Shown here: positions 1 to 10,360 of the stretch, piece after piece
Layout of the letters: each line of letters starts with the position of its first letter
How positions within the stretch are numbered: the first letter of the stretch is position 1
Assembly (NCBI GenBank): GCA_027596075.1
Contig: JADGJC010000082.1
Span: 1 to 64,000, forward strand
Direction: 5' to 3'
Length of the DNA stretch: 64,000 nt
Origin: Rhizophlyctis rosea
Lineage: Eukaryota; Chytridiomycota; Chytridiomycetes; Rhizophlyctidales; Rhizophlyctidaceae
Translations under genes and position numbers: made by a program
The notes under the pieces: model-generated
Told to the model about the DNA's origin: nothing
Databases searched by the model: none
What the model saw: the letters and a program-made list of their open reading frames with translations, nothing else

Positions 1-261
1 GTTAACACCCTAAATACCAATCTTCCCCTTTCAGCTAATTCGCGTCATTGTCCTACATGTCCGAATAGTTGCTTAACTCCGGTCGACAATAGACGCCCAT
101 CAACTCGATCGTGATGATCAGAACCCTCAGAATCGCACGTTTCCGAGGTTTCGGACATTTCACCAATCACGGCGGTGGCGGCGTCAAAAGTGGCTTTTCT
201 GTGTGCTTCCGCCACGTTTACCTCATCGGCCGTGCCTCCGATTCTAACACTACATATTTAA

Positions 262-2329
262 AACATAACGCATAATGTTTCATCACATCACAACAGCGTC
301 ACTAACGATTCTTCGTCAAGCACTTCAGGGCCTTTACAGGTTGCAGGAGGAGCATGGATTGGCGCCACATTGAAGGCTATGAACATGATGCTGAACGGAG
401 CGCAGGTAGCAACACAAACTTGGACAAATACAATGCTCGGTAATTATGCACTCAAGAGTTATATTGATAGTCCACTTGCCACCAAACAATCACCATTGAC
501 GTTTAGTTCCCCTCTGTTGCTGTCTGGAACCAACGTTTCCCTGGGGACGCTACCAACCCTAAATGTATCGAATGCTACCACATCATCCATCATGTTAGGT
601 TCTCTGTTGGCGCCTTCTTTGACAGCCGGGTCAAACGTCAATGTCTCATCGCATTTGGGAGTAGCCGGCTCGACCAACAATGATGCGTTTTGGAACTTCA
701 CCTCCATCGGTTCCGGCAGCGCTTCGAATACAACAAACATCGGACTTTGCGGTGGTGCTACTTCCCTCTCCATAGGGAACAATTCTGCTACTATCACAGG
801 TACAGGTACTTTGAACGTGGGCGGCAATATTTACAGTGGAGGCAATAGCAAGTTATCAACCGAATTTGAGTTTCGCATCTCCGTTTTCCCTGTCAGGGAC
901 AACCATATCATTGAATCAATCTCTCATCAACACTACTTACGGTGCTCTGAACATCGGTTCTCTACCTATTCCTGTCGGATTGACAACCGAAGTCGGGGGG
1001 AACACGCCCTTAATCAACTTGGAAGGCAATTTTCGGTTCAGCCACAAAAACACTACATACCTCGGTTGTTCATTTCGTTTGGATACTCGAGGTACATCCA
1101 ACCTGTTTGGCTGGTTCACACGTCCCGCTGGAAGCACAACGGAAACGATGGTGGCAAATATGAGCATCAATGGCGCTTTGACAATCAACGGGTACTTCAA
1201 TACACCGTCATTATTCCTCGGTGGGAATCAAGCGGCGACATATTCAGGAGGCACAATGACGTATTTCTCTCCAGGCGTGATCAATCTCTCACCCAGTGGA
1301 TCGCTCGTGAATCTGGCGAAAGACTTGACAGTGAGCGGGAACATCACCATGTCCAACAATCTGGTGGCTACTCAAAGTTGGGTGACTGCTCAAAATTACC
1401 AAACCAAACTCACGGCAGCAAGTCCATTGACATTAGACACTTCCGGCAATCTCGGTGTGAACACGGGTCAGATCACATCAGTCGGGGTACTTACACAATT
1501 GCAAATCGGGAACAACTCAACCCCAGTAGGTAATATCTTGCAAATCAATGCTGACAACAGCGCTATACTCATAGATGCCCAGAGTAACGCTAGGTTGGGG
1601 TTTGTGAAAGCCTTCGGTTCCTCTCCAAGACTCTGCTGCAGTACCAATTCCAGTTGAATCTTCTTCCAGGCTCCAGTGTCAAGTCTCAGAGTTGTGAGCC
1701 TGAATATCACTTACACCGATCTGATGACCAAGAATATTGCCAATGGAATCATGATAAATCAACCGGTGACCATTGCTTCGACTGCATCCGTTACGCTCAA
1801 TACCACGGATTTGACACAGACGACAGGCGGCGCCCTGAGAGTCGCACGAACGACCGTAATGCATGGACCCTTGATTCTCACGGGGCTTCGCAATACGTTG
1901 CAGTAAAGTTACAGTGCAGTTCACTATTTTACCAACGCCGGCACAAGGACAGATACAGGGGCTACATATTTGTACTACCAGTTCGTCTTGAACCGGAACA
2001 CCCATATGCTCCTTCTCTCAAATGCCAAAATTGACGCTGTGAGCGATCGAAGGATGAAACGGGACATCATGGAGATACCTGGAGACGAAGCATTGAAGAT
2101 GGTGGAATCCGTCCCGGCTGTGCGTTTCAAATACAAGGACTGTGATGATGAACGAGTTGGTTTCATCGCACAGGATGTTGCGGAGCCTGGATTTCACGAA
2201 GTTGTCATCCAAAGTACCACACCGAGTGGCGATTTTCTAGCAATGAAGCAAATGGGAATGATTGCGTACTTATGGAGTGCTGTTCGCGAGTTGACCGCAG
2301 AAATAAACAAATTGAAAGAATGTACATAA
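262..2329 (+). pseudogene. Broken fibre-like gene ending in a peptidase S74 (intramolecular chaperone) domain
   Basis: Frame 1 is open from 262 with a phage/giant-virus fibre motif (near 330-360) followed by beta-rich Ser/Thr/Gly-rich repeats. Near 840 the homologous reading moves to frame 2 and continues with the same kind of repeat to the end. Frame 2 is interrupted by TGA at 1655-1657 and TAA at 1904-1906. The last ~95 codons match the S74 domain that trimerises and self-cleaves viral tail spikes: SDRRMK carries the Ser (2042-2044) and Lys (2057-2059) of the catalytic dyad, followed by GFIAQDV. No ATG is visible at the frame-1 start, so the 5' end is also lost. In known families such proteins are virion fibres. 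A degraded viral insertion is inferred; a host-adopted adhesin-like gene with unseen introns is the alternative. Confidence 0.7.
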
Positions 2330-2334
2330 ACAAA

Positions 2335-2571
2335 ATGGACAACGTCGAAGATTGTGAATTGGTAAAAAAATGTGAATTTTGTGGGATCAAAATTGAAATT
2401 GAGGAGGACCCGTGTGAATGTACCGAGTGTATCAGGAAATGTGATTATTGTAAACGTACTTTGTGTGAAGACTGCGCTCTACCCATCTGTTTCACTCGAG
2501 ATGTTCAAGAATGGTATACATGCAGAGACGATGCCGACATGTTTGAGTTGTTTGATATTCGACTTATATGA
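2335..2571 (+). CDS. Small cysteine-rich putative zinc-binding protein (78 aa)
   Basis: An intact ATG-to-stop ORF starts six bases after the stop of the S74 remnant. It has closely spaced cysteine pairs (CEFC, CECTEC, CDYC, CEDC), consistent with a small treble-clef or zinc-ribbon fold, followed by an acidic tail. I do not recognise the family. The tight spacing behind the S74 remnant and an AATAAA-like signal near 2601 suggest it belongs to the same inserted segment. It could be a chance survivor in a decaying region. Confidence 0.4.
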   Translation: MDNVEDCELVKKCEFCGIKIEIEEDPCECTECIRKCDYCKRTLCEDCALPICFTRDVQEWYTCRDDADMFELFDIRLI

Positions 2572-2640
2572 CCGCAGAAGGAAACAAATTGATGAAATGT
2601 AAATAAAACAATTGGATTCGAAAGAGATAGTGGATTTTGA

Positions 2641-2922
2641 GATGGCGGCGCATTTTACCAAACGCATCACGTCACCAAGATCGTCAAGGACTTTGATTTC
2701 CTGTTCCGTTTGATCAATTCCAACTACGACAAACGTACGTTTCTTTCGTTCGGCAGGAACGATTATAACATCGAAGTGTTTGAACGCATCGGTAAACTCG
2801 CCCACGTAACAAAGACGCACTGGTCTTGGTTTATGGAGAACGGAGTCATCTCTTTTCGGGATGAGCACATGTTGGTGTGTTACGGTGTGAAAAAGACCGG
2901 CGACATTAGATACCATGTGTAA
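2641..2922 (+). pseudogene. ORF remnant without start codon, family not recognised
   Basis: Frame 1 is open for 93 codons with protein-like composition (aromatic residues, balanced charge; it includes KTHWSWFMENG). TGA at 2638-2640 lies directly upstream, and the same frame before that stop also looks coding for about 12 codons. There is no ATG before codon 60. I read it as the remains of another gene in the S74 segment. The opposite strand carries an ATG-started 188-codon ORF (3045-2479) that cannot be excluded as the real gene. Confidence 0.25.
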
Positions 2923-3261
2923 GACTTGGTGCAGCAATGAATCGACCAAATGTAAAATAGCTGTCAGATTACCGATTTTATGGTCTGTTTTCAATCTGGG
3001 AGCAACAGGAGACTTCATCCAATTAATCACATAATCTTGAGACATTTATCCGATGTCAACAGGAGTGGGCAGTTTGGCAGGTACTTGGTCCGTGCCCAGG
3101 ACCGATCTTTAGCTTTCGAAAAGAAAATCATGATTGGGACGCATTCACCATGCAAGAACTCTGTCCCAATATAGAGGAAGGATCCGAATGTTAGATTGGG
3201 CGTCACCCCGTCAGCTCACTGCGCTCGTCATTGAAACAAGCTGATACTCAACTCGAGACAA

Positions 3262-3337
3262 AAAACGACGTGATGGTTCCACTGGCTACCCACTCTGTAT
3301 ACAGAGACCCTCGCCAGTGGAACCATCACCTTGTTTT
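3262..3337. repeat. Nested palindrome: 25-bp inverted repeat enclosing a 14-bp perfect palindrome
   Basis: The arm 3270-3286 (GTGATGGTTCCACTGGC) is a perfect reverse complement of 3313-3329. With two non-Watson-Crick positions the pairing extends to 3262-3337. The 26-nt loop contains the perfect palindrome CTCTGTATACAGAG at 3293-3306. It lies just beyond the viral-like remnants. Known hairpins of this kind end some giant-virus transcripts or form transposon ends; neither role is shown here. Confidence 0.85.
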
Positions 3338-3705
3338 GGAGATTCAACCGAAAAAAGGGCAAAATCAGGAAAATTAGGTGTAATTGCTATCGATAGAAAA
3401 ATGGATCGGAATTGATCGAATGAAGGAAAAGTCTATAAAGAGTCAAACAGCTCAAAGTCGCTACATGCGGAGACTGACGAGACATCAAGAGGAACGGACG
3501 GACAATAAGATTGGCAACAAAACGGACAAGAACACACAAGCTCACAAAATCAACAAAATTGGCACATACCTTTGGCGCAGGGCAAAGCGCAACTGGCAAC
3601 CAATGGGGGAGCGGGGCTCGTGTGATTTCTCATTAGTGGTGGCATCATGACGGATGTTGCTTACACAAGCATTAAGTAAGATTGTGTCTGGACGTGTTTC
3701 CATGG

Positions 3706-3794
3706 TATTAACCATAGGGATAGCAGTAACAATTAACCATAGAATAGCAGCTGTTATCCGGTTAACCATTGGATTAGCAGTACTAATTAACCAT
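3706..3794. repeat. Short degenerate tandem repeat, unit about 24-30 bp
   Basis: Four units begin with ATTAACCAT or GTTAACCAT (near 3707, 3732, 3762 and 3786), each of the first three followed by a variant of GGATTAGCAGTA. No coding reading is associated. Confidence 0.7.
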
Positions 3795-3873
3795 ACCTGA
3801 TTCAGTCCAAACAGTTAACACCGTGTTCATTTGAGTGTGTATTGCTTCATTACCACGCAGGTCTATTAGACCA

Positions 3874-4587
3874 TCACAGCTCAACAAACCAAGGATGCAT
3901 TTTCGCTAGGACGTTGACATATTGATCGGAATCCATGGTACCCTCCACCTCGATCAACGGACCCACCACCTTAGCTGTCACAATCCCTCAAAACATCACT
4001 CCACCACCTCCACCCTGAGCATGAGTGACGATATTGCGTAATAACAACCCTTCTTCCGGAGACCGGTAAACCCTACACCGCCCATTAGAACCAAAGACCG
4101 TGAACCTGGACTCAACAGTAAATGCTACCCCCTCCCAGTTTGCCGCACTAAAATGGAGGTAGGTGCTTGCCCACTCTAATCGTGCACGCACAATGGTTTT
4201 GCTGAGGTGGACCCCGTGCGTGGCAGCGTAGTTGTGGACGTTCATGGTTTTGAGGATGTTGTGGTAGGTTTGGCAATTAAGAATGAGTCCGTGACGGGAG
4301 GAGAGAATATCCCTGACGACAACACTAGGCTGCTTGTTGTGTTCGGGTGGCTTGGCGAAACTGGCAATTAGACGGTGCCGACGTTCAGAGCATTTCTTCG
4401 GCCTACCGGTGCGGGGTTGTGGGTGAGGAGATCCGTGCTTCTTAATGCAATTGATGGTGTTGCGGACAGTTGAATAGGGAATGAATTCAGATTCGGAGAT
4501 TTGCTTGATGGTGAAGTTGTGCCGGTAGAGTGTTGCTATTCTTTCCCGTTGGGCAAGGGTGAGTTCTTTGCGTTTAAGAAGAGACAT
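3874..4587 (-). pseudogene. Tc1/mariner transposase, inactivated and truncated
   Basis: From ATG at 4587 the reading gives an N-terminal helix-turn-helix (start MSLLKRKELTLAQRERI), a GRPKK hinge, a second HTH region and the first part of the DDE domain. The catalytic block FTDES of the family is FTVES here, so the first Asp is lost. TGA at 3990-3988 replaces the Trp expected after VMF. The frame then stays homologous (PLIEVEGTMDSDQYV) to TGA at 3876-3874. The second Asp and the last acidic residue are absent. I could not identify the terminal inverted repeats. The element is dead by sequence. Confidence 0.85.
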
Positions 4588-5080
4588 TGTTGTGTTTGCA
4601 TACGGAAAGCGACAACAAGTTGTTGATTTTTTTGTTGTTTTGAGGTGTCAAATCTGTCAAATGCCAAAAGACAGGAGGCAAATTGAAGAGCACGTTGCAG
4701 CACGTTCTGACCTTCCTGGGGGCTGTGTTGACGCGTGCACTGTGAGCACCTTGTGCATGTTGGTCAAATTGCACACAATTGGTTGGCTTTTTTATACACG
4801 TGGGAACAGAGATATCAACTCGGATATCCGAAAGTTTGAGCATTTTTTGAGATGCAAAATACCTTGCGGGTCCTAGTAGTCAAAGTGAACGGTTTTGCTA
4901 GTGAACGGGCCGCCGGACGCGTCGCCGGCCGTGATTTTTCCGGCTGGTCTGTATATAAGCACGGCGCATTCACCAACAGAAAGGTTAATGACAGAAAGGG
5001 TAATGAGCATGAGTGGAGAATGGGAACGGGGAGGAAGGCTCAAAGGGTAGCAGCCAGCTTGGGTAGCAGAAGCGATTTAC
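4588..5080. other. Non-coding stretch upstream of the Tc1 remnant
   Basis: No convincing gene. It probably includes the lost 5' end of the transposon. The ORFs here are short and compositionally random. Confidence 0.4.
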
Positions 5081-5160
5081 GACGCGTCCCCAAGCGAGGT
5101 GACAGAGGGTTCATCGGAGCCGTATCGGAGCTTGCCTTCACAAATCACAAGCCAGCCACC
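5081..5160 (+). repeat. Direct repeat, copy A
   Basis: Starts GACGCGTCCCCAAGCGAGGT and ends GCCAGCCACC. It matches 6232-6304 with a few substitutions and a 7-8 bp length difference. The two copies enclose about 1.07 kb that includes a degenerate tRNA copy. Confidence 0.85.
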
Positions 5161-5932
5161 TGCTGCTGCCCGCTCCAAACCTGTCTACCCTGTGCAGTCT
5201 CTGTGCTCTGTATTTCCCTGCATTCGTCACATCATCCCGTAAAGTTTCGTAATATTTTCTGTGCCAACAATACCACACGCCAGCAACAAAAAAAAAGTGA
5301 TCAAAGTGACAGTAAGGGGAAAGGCACGAGTCATGCGCAAGACTTGGAAGCATCGTGAGGGGAAGGATGGCAAAGCGCATGGATTCTATTGAATTTTGTG
5401 CACCGTGTGGATACAGACTCGTCAGCCCGAAGGCTCTGCACCACCCCGGCTTATGGGCAAATCGATGCGTCAGCGCGTGCCCGTCGCGACGTTCTTATGG
5501 GGCACTTCTGGTACTTTTTAATCCTCATTTGATGGCTGCATCTGACACCCACCGACACCCACAAGCCATAAGGCGCACCGCGCAGTCCATAGCTTTCTCT
5601 CCGGACGTTTCCACACACCAAAAGATTTTCAATTTACAAAACCCCAGTCTTGGTCTGTTGATTATCTTTGTGTTTGCATAGCGGTTCGAGTTGGGTGTCA
5701 GAGGGCCCCTTTACATTGTAAGACGCGTCAGGCCACCATAAAGATGAAGTTCCAGAGAGATATAGTAACGTAAGAGAATGTAAAGAATGAAAAGAAGCGA
5801 CAGGACCTGCAGAGAGTGATGAATGGGCCTTCGAAGCGCATCAAAACCGCATGGGGCGCGTTCAGCTGGACTCATTTGGCGTTCAGCTGGATTCATTTGA
5901 TGGAATATCCAACCACAAAAAGTGCTCCTGGC

Positions 5933-6015
5933 GAGGATGGAACTCGCGATCTTCGCGTTGCATACAGAGAACATCTATATAAGCACAACGCCTTGGGTCC
6001 CACTGAGTGGAGAGC
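5933..6015 (-). pseudogene. Degenerate tRNA-Ile(UAU) copy that keeps the intron
   Basis: The 3' ~60 nt, including the 19-nt intron, anticodon region and T arm, match the intact tRNA at 10361-10454 except for one change in the T loop (TTCCATC instead of TTCGATC). The 5' half has diverged, so the acceptor stem pairs at only about five of seven positions. The copy is probably non-functional. Confidence 0.7.
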
Positions 6016-6231
6016 CGGAAGAGGGAGGAGGTAACAAGGGGCTCAGTGGTTGTACAGACTGAAACGAGCTGTATGTTACCAGCAGCATGTTCAAAATTGG
6101 TAGCTGAAATGGTTATGCAATCCATCCAGGCGTTCACGCCGGAAGAGTAGCCTTTTATGGTCAACCCTTGGCTCTGCCAAGCACCATAGTTAGGTCGGTC
6201 GGACTTTAGGCTAGCGGCCAGGTTAGCAGAG

Positions 6232-6304
6232 GACGCGTCCCCAAGCGAGGTGGCACAGGGTTCATCGGAGCCGCATCGGAGTTTGCCTTCACAAGCCAGC
6301 CACC
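6232..6304 (+). repeat. Direct repeat, copy B
   Basis: Second copy of the repeat at 5081-5160, same orientation. Confidence 0.85.
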
Positions 6305-7401
6305 GCTCGAGTCTTGCTCCACTGGGATGCGAGGGTAGCGAGCGGCTTTGATTTTTCCATCGATGCGACGCCCTTCTTCAAGCGTGGATACCTGGTCGCG
6401 TGAAGCGGTTGCAATACTGTGCTGCTCTGTTTTTGTTTCAACCTATTCGCCACGTTCCGAATCTGCGTTTTCCCTAAGACGGCCCTTCACGTGGCCGGCG
6501 TCAGCTTTGCGTTTCAACTTTTCAAGATCCGTTGGTAGGTCTATTAGGTTCACTGCGACCTCCCCCGATTAAGTCAAATGCGTCGGTTGAATTTGTGAGG
6601 GCGTGCAGTTGCCAAAAAAAAAACAAGCCGGGATGTGTTCCTGTATCCTCTTGATGATTCCCCCTACTTCCCTGGGCCGCTCCTGCACACACCGCCCGGG
6701 GATAGTAGAAGGAACCGGCTGGTACTTGCCAATTTTTACGTAAACTTTCCCTGGCGATTGTACTCCAATTTTTACAGTTTTACGGGAAAACTTTTTCCGT
6801 ACAGACGCCATTTCAACATCTTTTACGGAACATGTATTCCTAAATTTCACCAAGCTCCTGTGGCCAAATCTGTGGCGTAGTCGAAAGTACTGTAAACAAA
6901 CAACAATGGGGTCAAAGACGCGTTTTGTTTACTGTGACGTGAGAATAAGGAGCAGAGCCGTCACTCAGGGGCGACAAGACACCACGGGACCAGATAAGTG
7001 TAACACGTATAAACCGAACTGTGCAACAGATAAAATGGTCCCCTCATGCCATTACATCTTCGGGACTGTTTTATCCGACTCTGCATACTCATTCACAATT
7101 GATAGTTCAACTTGCTCTCCTTGACTTCCTCCCAATTTCGCACGACCGCTTCTTATGTATCACCTCATCCTCCTCGCCTTTCCTCTCTCCTGCTCCAATA
7201 ACAGCACCTTCCTTCTCCGGCTCACACTTCGCACACTCCCATAGCCATACTATACATCCTATTGGCGCTGATTGTTTCTACATAGACTACATACATTTAG
7301 ATTTTAGGTTCATATACCGTACTTTTGCTAGATTCGCTATAATTACTTCTATATATTTGTACAATAGAATAGTCCCACCATATTACCACTATGTCCTTGA
7401 C
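6305..7401. other. Non-coding stretch
   Basis: No gene I can support. At 6854-6864 lies GCTCCTGTGGC, identical to the first 11 nt of the tRNA-Ile, one of several such fragments. A 238-codon open frame at 7021-7737 overlaps the 3' exon of the GIY-YIG gene and looks random. Confidence 0.4.
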
Positions 7402-8559
7402 TCACTCTTCTGTAACTTTTGCCGCCTTCGTGATCGGCCGTCCCGTAATCCCGTCCAATCGTCCCTCCGCCACGAAGGCATCAAAGTATCCCTCAAAACT
7501 TTCCAGAAGAACCGCATACCCTTCCTCCTTCGCTCGTGGCTTCGTTTTGTGAATGTCGTATTGTTCGCTTCGTCCATCCGGGTAGGTGGCACGCAACGAA
7601 AAGATGAGGCGCCGGGTCATCTTGATGTTACGCAACCGTTGCTGGTGATCGGTGCGAGGGGTGTGGATCCAACGCCGTTCGCCGGCTTCTTGCTCGGGCG
7701 GAATGAAAATGTGGAGCGTAATCGACGCAGTGGCTAGGGCTGTGTATTTCTCAACGAAGGGCTTGGAGAGGTTGAATTATAAAGGGAGGCCAAATCAGTT
7801 TGGACGAAATGCAAATGAAGGGACTCGATGCGTTACCCGAGTATTGAAACAGCTGAACTGCCACTGAGTTCCTGCAGGATCTTTCGGATTGACGGGCATT
7901 CCCTCTTCCACAGCTCGAAGAAAGAGCTCTTCCGCCCTCTCGTGCGCCACCCTCTTCGTCCCAGCAGCGGCCTTTGCTTGGAATGCGGGGTCCTTGAGAA
8001 GTATCTCGAGCGTGGTCTTGCCTCCATTTGCGGCCCTCTGTGATGCCATGACTGCCTTGCCGCCAATCCTACCTCCCTTGGCAGCCTGCTCCCTCGTGAT
8101 AGCACTTTCTAGTCCCGCCGTCCCGTTCAATCCTCCTCTCCCCTCCTCCAAATGCTTCGCCCATGGTTCGAGATGGCTTCCCTTCAGCGCTTTGATCAGA
8201 TGCGGGTGATTGAACGCACCGAACAGATTGATAACAATGGTTTCGAGCAGCTGAATTTGAATGTTGGTGATGTCGTCGCCGACCAACATGACAATGTGGG
8301 CTGTTGCGTCCGTTCTCCACGCTTGATACAACTTCTTTGACGAGTGCGTTTGACGGTGCTTCTCGCAGAAGTGATTGTTGAGCCTGTTGACGATTCCCCT
8401 CTTGCCCCAAGCTGCGCCAATGTAGATCTTCCCCCCCACCTCGATCATGTACAATCCCCTCCTGTGAGCGCCGACATCCTTCCAAGGACCGTATTTCTTC
8501 ACGTAAAACTCGCTATTTCCCACCGAACCGTCTTCCCACGCGCTTCCAAGTTCTTTCAT
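7402..8559 (-). CDS. GIY-YIG domain protein with Gly/Lys-rich repeat region (360 aa, 2 exons)
   Basis: Exons are 8559-7837 and 7761-7402; the 75-nt intron starts GTAACG and ends AAG. A GIY-YIG nuclease fold lies at about residues 34-115: GLY at 35-37, YIG at 46-48, candidate active-site Arg59 and His63, the metal-binding Glu in LLETIVINLFGAFN, and the terminal Asn-Pro type loop. It is followed by KGGRIGGK and NGGKT motifs resembling the DNA-binding repeats attached to homing endonucleases, then a C-terminal part of unknown fold. GIY-YIG enzymes cut DNA in repair, homing or restriction. The host intron and intact active-site residues argue for a maintained cellular gene, but its substrate is unknown. 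No mobile intron or intein is seen around it. Confidence 0.75.
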
Positions 8560-8590
8560 GACCCTCTCACTACAAATGCCCTATACCTCC

Positions 8591-8908
8591 TCATTTTCCA
8601 GTTGCTCCAATCTCGCTCCTGCCACCGGGGTGTCTTCTTTGGCTGCTTGACCGAATTGTCGTGACATCATCCTCATTGACTGAAGGATAATTTTCAGAGA
8701 TGGACGAGGTGGAGGAGGTTGAGGTATACAGAACAGGACCATAGCGTAGGGTATGAGTGAGATTTGATGAACTGTACTTTGGCTGTGAGGGTGTCGATGA
8801 GAGTCCGGCGAACCTTCGTGATGTTTGCCGATTTGAAGTTTTGAAAACTTGATGAAAAGAACCAAACTGATAAGATGCTCTCACATCCCTGTCCTTTTCA
8901 TCAACCAT
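8591..8908 (-). CDS. Hypothetical protein (105 aa)
   Basis: An ATG in a good context (AACCATGG) opens a Ser/Thr/Arg-rich ORF with no recognisable domain. It stops 31 nt before the GIY-YIG start on the same strand, so it could be an upstream exon of that gene, a separate small gene or chance. Confidence 0.25.
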   Translation of the reverse strand: MVDEKDRDVRASYQFGSFHQVFKTSNRQTSRRFAGLSSTPSQPKYSSSNLTHTLRYGPVLYTSTSSTSSISENYPSVNEDDVTTIRSSSQRRHPGGRSEIGATGK

Positions 8909-10360
8909 GGTTATCCATCACAGTCAGAGTAATCCATTGAACTTTCAACGAGGGGGACACGATGGGTTGACGAAGGTCTCTGGTGGCACAGATATGGCGA
9001 CCGAATTTTAATTTATGCAAGCCAACCTCCGACAGGAGCATGGCGCCAAAAAGCCTCGTTCTGTGTTACACTGTCGGAGGTGGCCTGCCTGCGGAAAGCT
9101 CAAAGCAAATTAAGGGCTTGCATCTCTTGCACGCAACGCGTCAACATGCAGACACCCCAGCGTTTCGAGTCCCGACTGACATGTGGCACACCATTCAATT
9201 TCAACACGGTAACCTACTTGCTTACAAGTATAAGTCAAAAAATCGCAAGCAAATCAATGAAGTAACGTGGATGAGGATGAGTCAGCATCGAGAACTGAGC
9301 CAAACATGACCGATATATCGGACAAGATGGACCTGTGCTGGCAATTTTCGAGCAGCACTTGTATTATGAGAGCGGCTTGATTGAGATACCTATGCACATC
9401 CCGCTTAACCCTGGTATCACCGCAAATGCGTTTCCAGCCCCTTGACGAGACTTATACATGTAAATTGGGAGCTAAAATTTCCAAACACACTCTAACCAGG
9501 TTTTTGTGGCTGAGTCCAGAAGGAACAAGCGCCTGCAAATTCCGATCCTTACTATCGACCATGTTTTCCATCAGAGTCATTTCTTCCATTGAACGCTCAA
9601 TATTGGAGGGCATCGTGGTCTCTAGTGTGCGTTTACTTTATTTATGCTCGTACAGAAGCAGAGACTGCCGAGCAGGAGCAGGGTGTCAAAAAGCCGCGCT
9701 TTGACTGCTGACCAGAACCAGACGCGTCCTCCATCAGCTGCATGATCAGGTCGCGTCTCATATGACGTACATTGCCCGCAAATGTAGAACTCCCCAGATG
9801 ACATAGATGAGGGCTTATTAGTACAACCGAGATCTCATTGATACACATTCCTGGACATGAAGGCATATAGAAAGAGCGGACAGTCATGTGCGACATGGTA
9901 AAACAAAAGGTGCGGAAATAAGTAGAATATTATGCACTTTGAACTCTGAACATAGACAATGAAGCGCCTCTTAACAAATTGTCACTTTCCAATACTGATT
10001 ATAAAATTTTAATAGATTTCACCTAGCTCCTATATCCGCTCCTGTGGCAAAGTCGCATTAACCGACCAAAAATATCATACGAACATTCAACTCTCCTTTC
10101 AACCCGCTTCACCCCAAGTAGCCAACTTGTCTCCAGACTCAAAATGGAAGAAGGTCACCAGATGATCCCGGAGGAAACGCAATCTACCAATAAAATGTCA
10201 AAAAGCGCACAAAACTTGCACCTAGCTCCTGTGGCCTGTGAGCAACCTAGAGGCAAAAAGAAGTGTGAAGCAGGGCTGACTGCGCGAATTCATCAAGTCA
10301 AACATGTTTGACAAAAAATCTTTTCCTGTAGAATTTACATTTTGCCAATGATTGACAATA
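8909..10360. other. Non-coding stretch with tRNA 5' fragments
   Basis: No gene recognised. GCTCCTGTGGC, the start of tRNA-Ile, recurs at 10038-10048 and 10226-10236, each preceded by an ACCTAGCTCC-like context. A 9-bp inverted repeat (CCTCCGACA/TGTCGGAGG) lies near 9025 and 9071. Confidence 0.5.

Noticed and set aside
4852..5358. 168-codon plus-strand ORF
   Set aside because: No domain or codon pattern of a gene, and it runs through the direct repeat copy A.
7021..7737. 238-codon plus-strand ORF
   Set aside because: No recognisable domain; its 3' half is antisense to exon 2 of the GIY-YIG gene.
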